A DNA stretch of 34,857 nucleotides from Bacillus sp. V5-8f. Its GTDB lineage: Bacteria > Bacillota > Bacilli > Bacillales > DSM-1321. The notes below the pieces were generated by a model. The model was not told where the DNA came from. It worked only from the letters and a program-made list of their open reading frames with translations, and did not search any database. The stretch is taken from positions 1 through 34,857 of the forward strand of contig NZ_PGUW01000020.1 of NCBI RefSeq assembly GCF_002863565.1, given 5' to 3'. The translations under genes were made by a program, and so were the position numbers. This document shows, in pieces, positions 19,883-29,184 of this stretch; within the stretch, counting starts at the first letter, position 1, and each line of letters starts with the position of its first letter.

Positions 19883-20176
19883 ATGGAAGTGACTGATGTA
19901 AGGTTGCGCCGCGTAGCTACGGACGGCCGCATGAGAGCAATTGCCTCCATTACTTTGGATAATGAATTTGTTGTTCACGATATTCGTGTAATTGATGGCA
20001 ATAACGGTTTATTTGTTGCTATGCCGAGCAAACGTACTCCGGATGGAGAGTTCCGGGATATTGCCCACCCAATTAATTCCTCTACACGCGGGAAAATCCA
20101 GGAAGCAGTTTTGGCAGAATACCATCGTTTAGGAGAATTAGAAGTAGTAGAATTAGAAGAAGCTGGAGCTTCCTAA
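19883..20176 (+). CDS. spoVG: SpoVG, RNA-binding regulator
   Basis: A 97-residue protein, almost invariant in Bacillaceae, first defined by a stage V cortex defect and now known as a nucleic-acid-binding global regulator in several Firmicutes. The conserved run [24 protein letters not shown] and [23 protein letters not shown] is intact, and the tail is acidic. The ATG follows AAAGGTGGTGA. Expression is expected from the sigma-H promoter under AbrB repression. Confidence 0.97.
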   Translation: MEVTDVRLRRVATDGRMRAIASITLDNEFVVHDIRVIDGNNGLFVAMPSKRTPDGEFRDIAHPINSSTRGKIQEAVLAEYHRLGELEVVELEEAGAS

Positions 20177-20197
20177 ATTATTAAAAGATTTGGCATC

Positions 20198-20228
20198 AAG
20201 AGCCTACTTCCCAAGTAAGGCTCTTTTT
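20198..20228 (+). terminator. Terminator of spoVG
   Basis: AAGAGCCTACTT (20198-20209) pairs with AAGTAAGGCTCTT (20213-20225), with one bulge, followed by Ts. Confidence 0.88.
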
Positions 20229-20350
20229 ATTTGCTTATTTCCCTTGTTTTTCCCCTAATAAACCTCCTCTCTAAATATCTTTCTTATCACAAAAAAAGAG
20301 TAATCCTTGATGTGATTATCTAACAAAAATATGTACTTTATACCGACCCC

Positions 20351-20379
20351 TTGAAAAGCAGCCGGTTTTACTATAATAT
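20351..20379 (+). promoter_or_regulatory. Probable sigma-A promoter of glmU-prs
   Basis: TTGAAA (20351-20356) with TAATAT (20374-20379) at 17 nt, or the better hexamer TATAAT (20372-20377) at 15 nt. Confidence 0.55.
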
Positions 20380-20415
20380 CTTTAATGGATAAAAAGGTAA
20401 AAATGGAGGCCTATG

Positions 20416-21789
20416 ATGAGTAATCGTTACGCAATAATTTTGGCCGCGGGACAAGGTACCAGAATGAAATCCAAGCTTTATAAGGTTCTGCACCCTGTTT
20501 GCGGAAAACCTATGGTACAGCATGTAGTTGACCAAGTGGGTGAACTTAATATAGAACAAATCGTTACCATAATTGGGCATGGAGCTGAGCTCGTAAAGGA
20601 GCAGTTAGGGGATGCATGCCAATATGCCCTACAGGAGCAGCAATTAGGTACGGCACATGCGGTTATGCAGGCAGGAAGCCAATTATCTGGCAAGGACGGT
20701 ACAACATTAGTGATTTGTGGAGATACTCCACTCATTAAGGCTGAAACTATGTCAGCTCTTATCAAGCAACATGAAGAACTGAAGGCAAAAGCAACTGTCT
20801 TGACGGCTACGACTGACAACCCTACTGGATATGGAAGAGTGATTCGTAATAAAGAAGGCCATGTAGAGAAGATTATAGAGCATAAAGATGCCACCGAAGA
20901 GGAACGGGAAATTAAAGAAATCAATACCGGTACCTATTGCTTTGATAATAAAGCCCTCTTCGAAGTATTAAAAAATGTGTCGAATGAAAATGCGCAGGGA
21001 GAATACTATCTTCCTGATGTAATAGAAATCCTGAAAAAACAAGGTGAAACAGTCACCGCTTACATGACTGGCGACTTTGAAGAAACGCTGGGTGTTAATG
21101 ACCGGGTAGCCCTGGCTCAAGCAGAAAGAATATTAAAAAGGCGCATAAATGAATATCATATGAGGAACGGAGTTTCCATCATTGACCCAGACAATACGTA
21201 TATAGAAACAGATGTTATGATCGGGCAGGATACGGTTATATATCCGGGTACCATGATTATGGGAAGCAGCAGGATCGGTGAAGATTGCATGATAGGACCG
21301 CACTCTGAAATTAAAGATTGTGAGATTGGAAACAATACGGTCATACGGCAATCTGTTGCCCATGACAGCCAAATCGGTTCGAATGTCAATATTGGCCCAT
21401 TTGCACATATTCGTCCTCAATCAAACATTCATGACGAAGTGAAGATTGGAAACTTCGTCGAGATTAAGAAAACGATTTTCGGCAAAGGCAGTAAAGCTTC
21501 CCACTTAAGCTACATTGGAGATGCTGAAGTTGGGGAAGCCGTGAATATTGGTTGTGGATCGATCACAGTAAACTATGACGGAAAAAACAAGTATCTGACC
21601 AAAATTGAAGACGGTGTGTTCGTTGGTTGTAATTCTAATTTAGTCGCACCGGTGACAATCGGTAAAAACGCTTATGTGGCTGCCGGTTCTACGATTACCG
21701 AAGATGTTCCCGGCGAGGCACTTTCCATTGCCCGCGCCCGTCAAGTAAACAAGGAAAATTACGTCCAGAATTTAAATATCAATAAATAA
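20416..21789 (+). CDS. glmU: Bifunctional GlcN-1-P acetyltransferase / GlcNAc-1-P uridylyltransferase
   Basis: A 457-residue enzyme making UDP-GlcNAc for peptidoglycan and teichoic acids. The N-terminal nucleotidyltransferase carries [11 protein letters not shown] (9-19), CGDTPL and GEYYLPD. From about residue 250 the C-terminal left-handed beta-helix shows hexapeptide repeats and the acetyl-CoA site region [23 protein letters not shown] 20416 has GGAGG at 6-nt spacing; the ATG at 20413 is too close. prs starts 19 nt downstream, so the two are co-transcribed. Confidence 0.97.
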   Translation: MSNRYAIILAAGQGTRMKSKLYKVLHPVCGKPMVQHVVDQVGELNIEQIVTIIGHGAELVKEQLGDACQYALQEQQLGTAHAVMQAGSQLSGKDGTTLVICGDTPLIKAETMSALIKQHEELKAKATVLTATTDNPTGYGRVIRNKEGHVEKIIEHKDATEEEREIKEINTGTYCFDNKALFEVLKNVSNENAQGEYYLPDVIEILKKQGETVTAYMTGDFEETLGVNDRVALAQAERILKRRINEYHMRNGVSIIDPDNTYIETDVMIGQDTVIYPGTMIMGSSRIGEDCMIGPHSEIKDCEIGNNTVIRQSVAHDSQIGSNVNIGPFAHIRPQSNIHDEVKIGNFVEIKKTIFGKGSKASHLSYIGDAEVGEAVNIGCGSITVNYDGKNKYLTKIEDGVFVGCNSNLVAPVTIGKNAYVAAGSTITEDVPGEALSIARARQVNKENYVQNLNINK

Positions 21790-21808
21790 AATCAGGTGGA
21801 GGTCCGTA

Positions 21809-22762
21809 ATGTCCAATCAGTATTTAGATCCAAATTTGAAAGTCTTCTCTCTCAATTCCAACCTAAATTTAGCTCAAGAAATAGCTAAATCAATTGGTGT
21901 GGAACTTGGTAAATGTTCTGTCACCCGTTTTAGCGACGGTGAAATTCAGATAAATATTGAAGAAAGCATCCGCGGTTGTGATGTGTTTGTCATCCAATCT
22001 ACAAGTGCGCCTGTCAATGAGCATATCATGGAACTCCTAATCATGATTGATGCCCTTAAGCGTGCTTCTGCTAAAACAATTAATATTGTAATGCCGTATT
22101 ATGGGTATGCACGCCAGGACAGAAAAGCACGTGCACGTGAACCGATTACTGCCAAGTTAGTGGCGAATCTGTTGGAAACAGCAGGCGCAACCCGCGTTAT
22201 TACTTTGGATCTACATGCTCCACAAATTCAGGGATTTTTTGATATCCTGATCGACCACTTGATGGGTGTACCAATTCTTGCTGATTACTTTAAGGCAAAA
22301 AATCTACAAGATATTATCATTGTGTCTCCAGACCATGGCGGTGTTGTCCGTGCTCGCAAGATGGCGGATCGCTTAAAGGCACCGATTGCGATTATCGATA
22401 AACGCCGTCCGCGCCCAAATGTTGCTGAAGTCATGAATATCGTTGGGAATATTGAGGGGAAAACAGCGATTCTGATTGATGACATCATTGACACTGCCGG
22501 TACGATTACTTTGGCTGCCAATGCCCTAGTAGAAAATGGCGCTGCTGAAGTTTATGCGTGCTGTACACATCCGGTACTCTCAGGCCCAGCGATTGAACGA
22601 ATCCGAAACTCAAGAATTAAAGAGCTGGTTGTTACAAACACAATCGCGCTAAGCGAAGACAAAAAAATCGACAAGATTGTTGAATTGTCTGTGGCCCCTC
22701 TGATTGGGGAAGCTATTATACGTGTCCATGAAGAGCAATCTGTGAGCACGTTATTTGATTAA
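21809..22762 (+). CDS. prs: Ribose-phosphate pyrophosphokinase (PRPP synthase)
   Basis: A 317-residue class I PRPP synthetase: ribose-5-phosphate plus ATP gives PRPP and AMP. PRPP feeds purine, pyrimidine, His and Trp synthesis and is the effector classically assigned to PurR in the same window. Visible elements are the flexible-loop ARQDRKAR (101-108), [12 protein letters not shown] (133-144), KRRP and the PRPP loop [12 protein letters not shown] strong SD (AGGTGGAGG) precedes the ATG. Confidence 0.98.
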   Translation: MSNQYLDPNLKVFSLNSNLNLAQEIAKSIGVELGKCSVTRFSDGEIQINIEESIRGCDVFVIQSTSAPVNEHIMELLIMIDALKRASAKTINIVMPYYGYARQDRKARAREPITAKLVANLLETAGATRVITLDLHAPQIQGFFDILIDHLMGVPILADYFKAKNLQDIIIVSPDHGGVVRARKMADRLKAPIAIIDKRRPRPNVAEVMNIVGNIEGKTAILIDDIIDTAGTITLAANALVENGAAEVYACCTHPVLSGPAIERIRNSRIKELVVTNTIALSEDKKIDKIVELSVAPLIGEAIIRVHEEQSVSTLFD

Positions 22763-22796
22763 AAGACGTATTGAGAAAATAAGTTTCTTAGTGGAA

Positions 22797-22824
22797 AAGG
22801 TTTGCCAAAGAGGCAAGCCTTTTT
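22797..22824 (+). terminator. Terminator of glmU-prs
   Basis: AAGGTTTGCC (22797-22806) pairs with GGCAAGCCTT (22812-22821), with one G-U, followed by Ts. Confidence 0.9.
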
Positions 22825-22865
22825 CTTGCTGTTTGTTTGTGTTTGGTACTTCCTTAAAAAACTAT

Positions 22866-22891
22866 GTTTAGCCTTTCCAAAAATAGGGCAT
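22866..22891 (+). promoter_or_regulatory. Sigma-B-type promoter of ctc
   Basis: GTTTAG (22866-22871), 14 nt and GGGCAT (22886-22891) closely match the sigma-B consensus GTTTAA-N13-15-GGGTAT. ctc is the classic sigma-B general-stress gene. Confidence 0.82.
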
Positions 22892-22937
22892 TTTTAAATA
22901 ATAGCGATCGAAATTCTATAAGGGAAGGTGTCAGAAA

Positions 22938-23579
22938 TTGAGCAATTTGTTAGCTGCTAAAGAGCGTACAGGCCATCGTAGGTCTAATCTGACCATGCTT
23001 AGGGAAAATGGCGAGATCCCTGCTGTGTTATACGGAAACAAGAATGGGAGTACAGCAATATCAGTAAACAGCGCAGAATTACAAAAAACCATAAAAGAAG
23101 TGGGCAGAAACGGGATCATTTCCTTGGACCTCGGTGGAACTAATCACAATGTCATGCTCACGGATTACCAAATAGACCCGTTAAAACATGAGGTACTTCA
23201 CGCGGATTTTCTCGTTGTTGATATGTCTACAGAAATAAATGCACAAGTCAGAGTACAGCTCGTCGGTGAATCAAACGGTGTGAAAGACGGAGGTGTGCTG
23301 CAGCAATCCCTCCACGAAGTATCTGTATCCGCAAAACCAAAGGAAATTCCGGAGGCAATTAATGTGGATGTCACTGACCTACAGGTAGGTTCCGTGATTA
23401 CAATTGGAGATATTAAAGGAAATTACCGGATCGGTATTAATCATGAAGATGAAGAAGTGATTGCATCTGTCCTTCCTCCTAAACAGGAAGAAGAAATCAG
23501 CACCGGTGAACAGCAGGACGGAGGAATCCCTGAAAATGAGGAGGGCCGTGAAACACCTCCTTCACCAGAATCAGAATGA
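22938..23579 (+). CDS. ctc: General stress protein Ctc (ribosomal protein L25/TL5 family)
   Basis: A 213-residue two-domain L25/TL5 protein that binds 5S rRNA in the 50S subunit under stress. The N-terminal L25 domain (RKNxxxRRSNLTMLRENGEIPAVLYG type, 1-92) is followed by the TL5 beta domain ending near VLPPKQ. A C-terminal tail of about 27 residues is rich in Glu, Pro, Gly and Gln. TTG 22938 with AAGGTG upstream is the start. A sigma-B promoter precedes it and pth follows. Confidence 0.93.
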   Translation: MSNLLAAKERTGHRRSNLTMLRENGEIPAVLYGNKNGSTAISVNSAELQKTIKEVGRNGIISLDLGGTNHNVMLTDYQIDPLKHEVLHADFLVVDMSTEINAQVRVQLVGESNGVKDGGVLQQSLHEVSVSAKPKEIPEAINVDVTDLQVGSVITIGDIKGNYRIGINHEDEEVIASVLPPKQEEEISTGEQQDGGIPENEEGRETPPSPESE

Positions 23580-23609
23580 GGCAAATGATGAAATAATCAT
23601 GGTATAATG

Positions 23610-23637
23610 GGCGTAACCGATCCAGGTTACGTCTTTT
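23610..23637 (+). terminator. Terminator of ctc
   Basis: GGCGTAACC (23610-23618) pairs with GGTTACGTC (23625-23633), with one G-U, followed by TTTT. A TATAAT at 23603-23608 abuts it but has no -35. Confidence 0.8.
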
Positions 23638-23732
23638 ATAGTTCATATAGTAGAGTTTGCTGTAGGTCTTGAGCCGCTTGTTTTAAAATGGAAAGAAAGT
23701 TACGATTTTCTTGGTAAAGACGGTGAGTGTTG

Positions 23733-24293
23733 ATGAAAATTTTTGTTGGATTAGGAAATCCAGGTAAACAATATGATAAAACAAGACATAATATAGGTTT
23801 TGAAGTGATCGATCGATTATCAGAGCTGTGGCAAATTCCATTGGATCAGGCTAAGCATAAAGGAATATATGGAACTGGAATGGTAAATGGCGAGAAAGTG
23901 TTATTGCTTAAGCCGCTGACATATATGAATCTGTCGGGGGAATCCATCTCGGCGGTAATGAATTTCTTTAAAGTGGAACGTGAAGATATCGTTGTTCTGT
24001 ATGATGACCTCGATTTGCCTGTAGGCAGGATTCGATTGCGCCAAAAGGGAAGTGCAGGTGGTCATAATGGGATTAAATCCACAATAGCTCATCTTGATAG
24101 CCAGGAATTTAACCGGATTAGAATCGGGATTGGGCGCCCTATTGGCAGGATGCCGGTAGTAGATTATGTTCTAGGTCGCTTTTCTCAGGATGAATGGGGC
24201 GAGATGCGCAAAGTAGCGGAAAGATGTGCAGAAGCATGTGAACAGTGGACAAGAAAACCATTTTTACAGATAATGAATGAATATAATCAATAA
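23733..24293 (+). CDS. pth: Peptidyl-tRNA hydrolase
   Basis: A 186-residue enzyme (SpoVC in B. subtilis) that recycles tRNA from prematurely released peptidyl-tRNA. The catalytic His is H19 in NPGKQYDKTRHNIGF. LLKPLTYMNLSG, the YDDLDLPVGRIRLR strand and GSAGGHNGIKS complete the active-site cleft. ATG 23733 follows ACGGTGAG; GTG 23727 and TTG 23730 in frame overlap the SD. Its end is 94 nt before fin. Confidence 0.96.
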   Translation: MKIFVGLGNPGKQYDKTRHNIGFEVIDRLSELWQIPLDQAKHKGIYGTGMVNGEKVLLLKPLTYMNLSGESISAVMNFFKVEREDIVVLYDDLDLPVGRIRLRQKGSAGGHNGIKSTIAHLDSQEFNRIRIGIGRPIGRMPVVDYVLGRFSQDEWGEMRKVAERCAEACEQWTRKPFLQIMNEYNQ

Positions 24294-24326
24294 ATCTTCT
24301 GGCTTTAAAATTATGCTGTCTGCAAT

Positions 24327-24357
24327 GAATAGGACTTTCCTATTTCGGTTTATACTA
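24327..24357 (+). promoter_or_regulatory. Sigma-F-type promoter of fin
   Basis: GAATA (24327-24331), 16 nt and GTTTATACTA (24348-24357) fit the sigma-F pattern GYATA-N16-GGNNANAHTR with two departures. fin is a known sigma-F gene in B. subtilis. Confidence 0.6.
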
Positions 24358-24387
24358 AGCATATTAAGCGAAATAGGGGGTTATTGG

Positions 24388-24618
24388 ATGGCTCTCCATT
24401 ACTATTGCAGGCATTGTTCGACGAAGCTTGGGACTATACGGGAGCACAAGCTGGATTCGGATCGGTTGGGATTTCATCAGCTGACTAATGAAGAACGTCA
24501 GGAAATGATCTCATATGATTCTGCTGGAGATATACATGTGAAAGCGATATGTGAAGACTGCCAGGAATCATTATTGAGGAATCCAGATCTTCACCAGCAT
24601 GATTTTATAATTCAATAA
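24388..24618 (+). CDS. fin: Anti-sigma-F factor Fin (YabK)
   Basis: A 76-residue zinc-binding protein made in the forespore under sigma-F that in turn inhibits sigma-F, easing the switch to sigma-G. Two CxxC pairs are visible (C7/C10 and C55/C58), with the conserved LGFHQLTNEERQEMI and VKAICEDCQESLLRNPD segments. ATG 24388 lies 7 nt after AGGGGG; the frame open to 24277 overlaps pth and has no SD. The location between pth and mfd is the conserved fin locus. Confidence 0.9.
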   Translation: MALHYYCRHCSTKLGTIREHKLDSDRLGFHQLTNEERQEMISYDSAGDIHVKAICEDCQESLLRNPDLHQHDFIIQ

Positions 24619-24627
24619 GCGGGAGGA

Positions 24628-24655
24628 GCTTTGGGGAATCCAAAGCATTTTTCCG
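24628..24655 (+). terminator. Terminator of fin
   Basis: A perfect stem GCTTTGG (24628-24634) / CCAAAGC (24640-24646) is followed by ATTTTT. Confidence 0.85.
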
Positions 24656-24725
24656 TTTATTTTCCTTTTTTATTTCAATTATTGTCCGAAATGAGTTTTT
24701 TATAAAATGGAGAGGAGGGACACAT

Positions 24726-27700
24726 ATGAATGGATTAAAGGACTTGTTCCAACAGAATGATGATTTGAAATCATTGATTTCTGGTATAGATGAAGGACTG
24801 AGGGAACAATTGATAGCAGGTTTGTCAGGATCTTCAAGATCATTGCTGATAGCTTCGGTTTACGAAGAGACAAACCGACCCATATTAGTAGTTACACATA
24901 ATCTTCTGCAAGCGCAAAAGTTGTATGAGGATCTATCTGGTTTTTTACGCGAAGAGGAATTATATATATACCCTGCAAATGAACTGATCGCTGCAGAATT
25001 GAGTGTGGCGAGTCCGGAGCTCCGTGCCCAACGGATTGAGGCCTTAAATTACTGGTCCGGATCTACTAAAGGGATCGTTATTGTTCCGATCCCCGGCCTT
25101 CGTAAAATATTGCCGCCTAAGGATGTATGGAAAAAGTTTCAGATTACCTTAAAGGCTGGGGATGACCTTGATTTAGATGAAACATTGAATACATTCGTTT
25201 CTATGGGATATCAAAGGGGGGACATGGTCACTTCCCCAGGTGAATTCAGCTTGAGGGGTGGGATTATTGATATTTACCCCATTACTGAAAACAACCCGGT
25301 TCGTATTGAGCTATTCGATACAGAAATCGAATCCATCAGGTCATTTCGGGTAGAAGATCAGCGTTCCATGGAAAAGAGGTCGTCAGTTTTAATTGGTCCT
25401 GTTACCGAGGCATTGCTGGAGGCTGCGCATATTAAAAGCATTATTGAAAAGCTTGAAAACGGGCTTAGCAAGAGTTTAAAGAAACTAAAGGATGAAAAAG
25501 CAAAGGAACAAATGGTCCAAACCATTGGTCATGAATTGGAGCAGTTGAAAAATGGATCCACGCCGGATCAAATTTTCAAATATATGAGCCTTGCATATGA
25601 AACGCCAGCTAGTTTGATAGATTACCTTCCCGCAGGAGGGGTCGTAATACTGGACGAAATTAGCAGGATACAGGAAATCAATGAATCGCTTGAAAAGGAA
25701 GAAGCACAGTGGTATACCGACCTATTAAGCGAGGGGCGGGTCATACACGATATCAAATTGTCCCATAGGTTGCCTGATTTAATTATGGGTTCCAGGCGGC
25801 CGTTTGTATATCTGTCTCTTTTTTTACGGCATGTTCCGCATACCAATCCGCAAAACATCCTGAACTTTACTTGCAAACAAATGCAGAATTTCCATGGGCA
25901 AATGCATATGTTTAAATCCGAAATCGAGCGATGGAAAAAAGGGAAATTTGCCGTTGTAGTCCTTGGGCCAGATGAGGAAAGAGTAAAGAAATTGACCCGC
26001 GTGCTGGATGATTATGAAATTGAAGCTGCGGAGCTTTCAGAAGACAGCAGCATTCTTCCTGGGAAAATTCAAATTCTAAAAGGAAATTTAAACAGCGGAT
26101 TTGAACTCCCGATGCAGAAGATTGCTGTAATCACGGAGCAGGAGCTATTTAATAAAAAAACGAAAAAGTCCATCAGACGGCAAAAGCTCTCCAATGCGGA
26201 GAGGATTAAAAGCTATTCAGAGCTTAAGGTGGGCGACTATGTTGTACACGTTAATCATGGGATTGGCAAGTACCTCGGGATTGAAACTCTCAGCATAAAC
26301 GGTATCCATAAAGACTATCTCCATATCCGTTACCAAGGTGATGACAAGCTTTATGTTCCTGTAGACCAAATTGATTTAGTTCAAAAGTATGTCGGATCTG
26401 AAGGAAAAGAGCCCAAGCTGTATAAACTTGGCGGAAGTGAATGGAAACGCGTAAAAAGCAAGGTACAGTCATCCGTTCAAAATATTGCGGATGACTTGAT
26501 TAAGCTTTATGCCGAGCGGGAAGCAGCACAAGGCTATGCCTTTTCGCCTGACGGAGATATGCAAAGAGAATTTGAATCAGCATTTGTTTATAATGAAACG
26601 GAAGACCAAATCCGCTCCATCCATGAAATTAAAAGGGATATGGAGCGATTGAGGCCAATGGATCGTCTTCTATGTGGCGATGTAGGGTATGGGAAGACTG
26701 AAGTGGCGATCAGGGCAGCTTTCAAGGCTATCATGGATGGAAAGCAGGTCGCCTTCCTTGTACCAACAACTATATTAGCTCAGCAGCATTTTGAAACACT
26801 AAGGGAGCGATTCCAGGATTATCCGATCAATATTGGGCTTTTAAGCAGGTTCCGTACAAGAAAACAACAAACAGAAACCACCAAGGGGTTAAAAGCGGGA
26901 TCCGTAGACATTGTGGTCGGTACTCATCGGCTTCTGTCAAAAGACATCACTTATCATGACCTTGGGCTTTTGATCATCGACGAAGAACAACGATTTGGCG
27001 TAACACATAAGGAAAAGATCAAACGTCTTAAAACGAATGTAGATGTGCTGACGTTGACAGCGACTCCAATTCCAAGAACACTTCATATGTCCATGCTGGG
27101 TGTTAGGGATCTGTCCGTGATCGAGACTCCTCCAGAAAACCGCTTTCCTGTACAAACCTATGTGATGGAATATAACGGAGGCCTTGTTCGGGAAGCAATC
27201 GAGAGAGAATTGGCCCGGGATGGTCAGGTTTATTTCCTTTACAACAGGGTAGAAGATATAGCAAGAAAAGCAGAAGAAATTTCCATGTTGGTCCCGGATG
27301 CCCGTGTAACCTTTGCCCACGGCAAAATGACCGAGCAAGAATTGGAATCTGTAATGTTCGGTTTTTTGGAAGGAGAATACGATGTACTGGTCAGTACAAC
27401 CATAATTGAAACCGGCGTTGACATCCCAAATGTCAATACGCTGATTGTTCATGATGCCGATCGAATGGGGCTTTCCCAGCTTTATCAGCTTCGTGGACGT
27501 GTAGGGCGTTCCAATCGGGTTGCCTATGCTTATTTCACATACCGGAAGGACAAGGTGCTTACCGAAGTTGCTGAAAAAAGGCTACAGGCAATAAAGGAAT
27601 TCACTGAATTGGGGTCGGGCTTCAAAATTGCGATGCGCGATTTATCCATCCGGGGAGCGGGGAACTTGCTAGGGGCAGAACAGCATGGGTTTATTGATTC

Positions 27701-28259
27701 CGTCGGGTTTGATTTATACTCACAAATGCTGAAGGAAGCAGTCGAAGCACGGAAGACTGATAAGCCTGTGGAAGAACATCCTCGACTTGAAATTGATCTC
27801 GATGTAGATGCCTACATCCCTGATTCATATATTTCTGACGGACACCAAAAGATTGAGATGTATAAAAGGTTCAGAGGTATTTCATCGCTTGAGGAATTAG
27901 AAGAGCTCCAGGAAGAAATGCTCGATCGTTTTGGAGAATATCCAGAACAGGTTGCTTACTTATTCTTAATTGCCGAGGCAAAGATTTTTGCTATCCAGGC
28001 AGGGATTGAAAGTATTAAGCAGGTGAAGCAGGATGTTTCCATACTCATCTCTGAAAAAGCAAGCAGCAATATAGATGGCCAGAAAGTATTTACATTAGGT
28101 TCCAAATACGGGCGGATGATTGGCCTTGGCATGGAAGGAAATAGGATGAAGCTCGTTCTCCATACCAAGGGGGTCGCCGCCGATAAGTGGCTTCAAGTTT
28201 TGTTTGAGCTGGTCAAAGGGTTACAGGACGTAAAACGGGAGAATCAAACAACCGCATAA
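24726..28259 (+). CDS. mfd: Transcription-repair coupling factor Mfd
   Basis: A 1177-residue ATP-driven DNA translocase that removes stalled RNA polymerase and recruits UvrA. Order: UvrB-like N-terminal domains (with [25 protein letters not shown]), RNA-polymerase-interacting CarD-like domain from about 499 to 560 ([16 protein letters not shown]), helicase lobes with Walker A GDVGYGKT (651-658) and Walker B DEEQ (752-755), the translocation (TRG) region, and the autoinhibitory C-terminal domain. The length is normal and no motif is broken. The ATG follows GGAGAGGAGGG. An AT-rich stretch at 24690-24705 may hold the promoter. Confidence 0.98.
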   Translation: MNGLKDLFQQNDDLKSLISGIDEGLREQLIAGLSGSSRSLLIASVYEETNRPILVVTHNLLQAQKLYEDLSGFLREEELYIYPANELIAAELSVASPELRAQRIEALNYWSGSTKGIVIVPIPGLRKILPPKDVWKKFQITLKAGDDLDLDETLNTFVSMGYQRGDMVTSPGEFSLRGGIIDIYPITENNPVRIELFDTEIESIRSFRVEDQRSMEKRSSVLIGPVTEALLEAAHIKSIIEKLENGLSKSLKKLKDEKAKEQMVQTIGHELEQLKNGSTPDQIFKYMSLAYETPASLIDYLPAGGVVILDEISRIQEINESLEKEEAQWYTDLLSEGRVIHDIKLSHRLPDLIMGSRRPFVYLSLFLRHVPHTNPQNILNFTCKQMQNFHGQMHMFKSEIERWKKGKFAVVVLGPDEERVKKLTRVLDDYEIEAAELSEDSSILPGKIQILKGNLNSGFELPMQKIAVITEQELFNKKTKKSIRRQKLSNAERIKSYSELKVGDYVVHVNHGIGKYLGIETLSINGIHKDYLHIRYQGDDKLYVPVDQIDLVQKYVGSEGKEPKLYKLGGSEWKRVKSKVQSSVQNIADDLIKLYAEREAAQGYAFSPDGDMQREFESAFVYNETEDQIRSIHEIKRDMERLRPMDRLLCGDVGYGKTEVAIRAAFKAIMDGKQVAFLVPTTILAQQHFETLRERFQDYPINIGLLSRFRTRKQQTETTKGLKAGSVDIVVGTHRLLSKDITYHDLGLLIIDEEQRFGVTHKEKIKRLKTNVDVLTLTATPIPRTLHMSMLGVRDLSVIETPPENRFPVQTYVMEYNGGLVREAIERELARDGQVYFLYNRVEDIARKAEEISMLVPDARVTFAHGKMTEQELESVMFGFLEGEYDVLVSTTIIETGVDIPNVNTLIVHDADRMGLSQLYQLRGRVGRSNRVAYAYFTYRKDKVLTEVAEKRLQAIKEFTELGSGFKIAMRDLSIRGAGNLLGAEQHGFIDSVGFDLYSQMLKEAVEARKTDKPVEEHPRLEIDLDVDAYIPDSYISDGHQKIEMYKRFRGISSLEELEELQEEMLDRFGEYPEQVAYLFLIAEAKIFAIQAGIESIKQVKQDVSILISEKASSNIDGQKVFTLGSKYGRMIGLGMEGNRMKLVLHTKGVAADKWLQVLFELVKGLQDVKRENQTTA

Positions 28260-28277
28260 TCCTGACAAACCCTGATA

Positions 28278-28323
28278 CTATGTTAAGGTCCCAGACAATG
28301 CCCTCGCCTGGGACCTGCCATAG
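28278..28323 (+). terminator. Strong hairpin after mfd lacking a T-run
   Basis: AGGTCCCAG (28286-28294) pairs perfectly with CTGGGACCT (28308-28316), and CTATG/CATAG (28278-28282, 28319-28323) extends the stem outside. The 3' flank is purine-rich, so intrinsic termination is uncertain. Confidence 0.5.
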
Positions 28324-28345
28324 GAAAGAAAAATTAAGGGTAAAA

Positions 28346-28375
28346 TGTATAGAACTTTCCATAAGAAAAATAATA
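28346..28375 (+). promoter_or_regulatory. Sigma-G-type promoter of spoVT
   Basis: TGTATA (28346-28351), 17 nt and AATAATA (28369-28375) closely match the sigma-G elements TGMATA and CATANTA. spoVT is sigma-G-dependent in B. subtilis. Confidence 0.7.
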
Positions 28376-28461
28376 AGTTCAAGAATGGTAATGGTTTTAG
28401 AAAAAGGGTGGAATCATAATCATCACCAAAATCAATTTAGATGAAAGTGAGGCAACACAAG

Positions 28462-28998
28462 ATGAAAGCAACTGGTATCGTTCGCCGAATTGATGATTTA
28501 GGAAGAGTTGTTATTCCAAAAGAGATCCGCAGGACTCTTCGCATCCGAGAAGGAGACCCATTAGAGATCTTTGTAGACAGGGACGGAGAAGTGATTCTAA
28601 AAAAATACTCTCCAATCAGTGAATTAAGTGATTTTGCTAAAGAATACGCAGAAGCTTTATATGATAGCCTGGGCAACCCAGTTTTAATCTGTGATCGTGA
28701 TACATTCATCGCTGTTGCTGGCGGTTCTAAAAAAGATTATCTTAATAAAAGCATCAGTGATCTAGTGGAAAAGTCAATGGAAGACCGTAGTTCTACAATT
28801 GAGACTAAGACAGGCACCATCGCTTTGGTCGAGGGAAATGATGAAGACGTACAATCTTATACAATCGGACCAATCGTTGCAAACGGTGATCCAATTGGGG
28901 CAGTAGTCATTTACTCTAAAGAAGGTACAGTAGGTGAAGTGGAACAAAAAGCAGTAGAAACAGCAGCGGGATTTTTGGCAAGACAGATGGAATCATAA
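28462..28998 (+). CDS. spoVT: Stage V sporulation regulator SpoVT
   Basis: A 178-residue forespore transcription factor that tunes sigma-G-dependent genes, both up and down. The N-terminal AbrB-type DNA-binding domain (KATGIVRRIDDLGRVVIPKEIRRTL, 2-26, through about 53) closely resembles AbrB. The C-terminal GAF domain (about 60-178) may bind a small ligand that has not been identified. ATG 28462 is preceded by GTGAGG; the in-frame ATG 28441 adds seven non-conserved residues. A sigma-G promoter lies about 90 nt upstream. Confidence 0.97.
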   Translation: MKATGIVRRIDDLGRVVIPKEIRRTLRIREGDPLEIFVDRDGEVILKKYSPISELSDFAKEYAEALYDSLGNPVLICDRDTFIAVAGGSKKDYLNKSISDLVEKSMEDRSSTIETKTGTIALVEGNDEDVQSYTIGPIVANGDPIGAVVIYSKEGTVGEVEQKAVETAAGFLARQMES

Positions 28999-29043
28999 AT
29001 AGGCGGGCCTCTTGTAGGACTCCGCTTACATACGTAATAAAAC

Positions 29044-29066
29044 AGGGCAGCGCTCAGCTGCCCTTT
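29044..29066 (+). terminator. Terminator of spoVT
   Basis: A perfect 8-bp stem AGGGCAGC (29044-29051) / GCTGCCCT (29057-29064) precedes TTTAAATTT. A second GC-rich hairpin, GGGGGT/ACCCCC (29079-29093) with a 3-nt loop, follows without a T-run. Confidence 0.75.
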
Positions 29067-29141
29067 AAATTTGTCAAAGGGGGTATGACCCCCCAATGGT
29101 TTAACTTGTCACCATACCAGGAGACTGCCCGTGAAGGTTCT

Positions 29142-29152
29142 TATGTTATAAT
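29142..29152 (+). promoter_or_regulatory. Extended -10 promoter of yabM-yabN-rqcP
   Basis: TATGTTATAAT contains a perfect TATAAT (29147-29152) with the TGN extension. No good -35 was seen. Confidence 0.55.
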
Positions 29153-29184
29153 ACAACCACATCGTAGATAGAAGGGAATTGGGG

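Noticed and set aside
24277..24387. 37-residue upstream extension of fin
   Set aside because: It overlaps the pth end and the probable sigma-F promoter, and has no SD; ATG 24388 follows AGGGGG.
26937..27452. 171-residue open frame antisense to mfd
   Set aside because: Lies wholly inside the Mfd helicase lobes and shows no recognisable domain.
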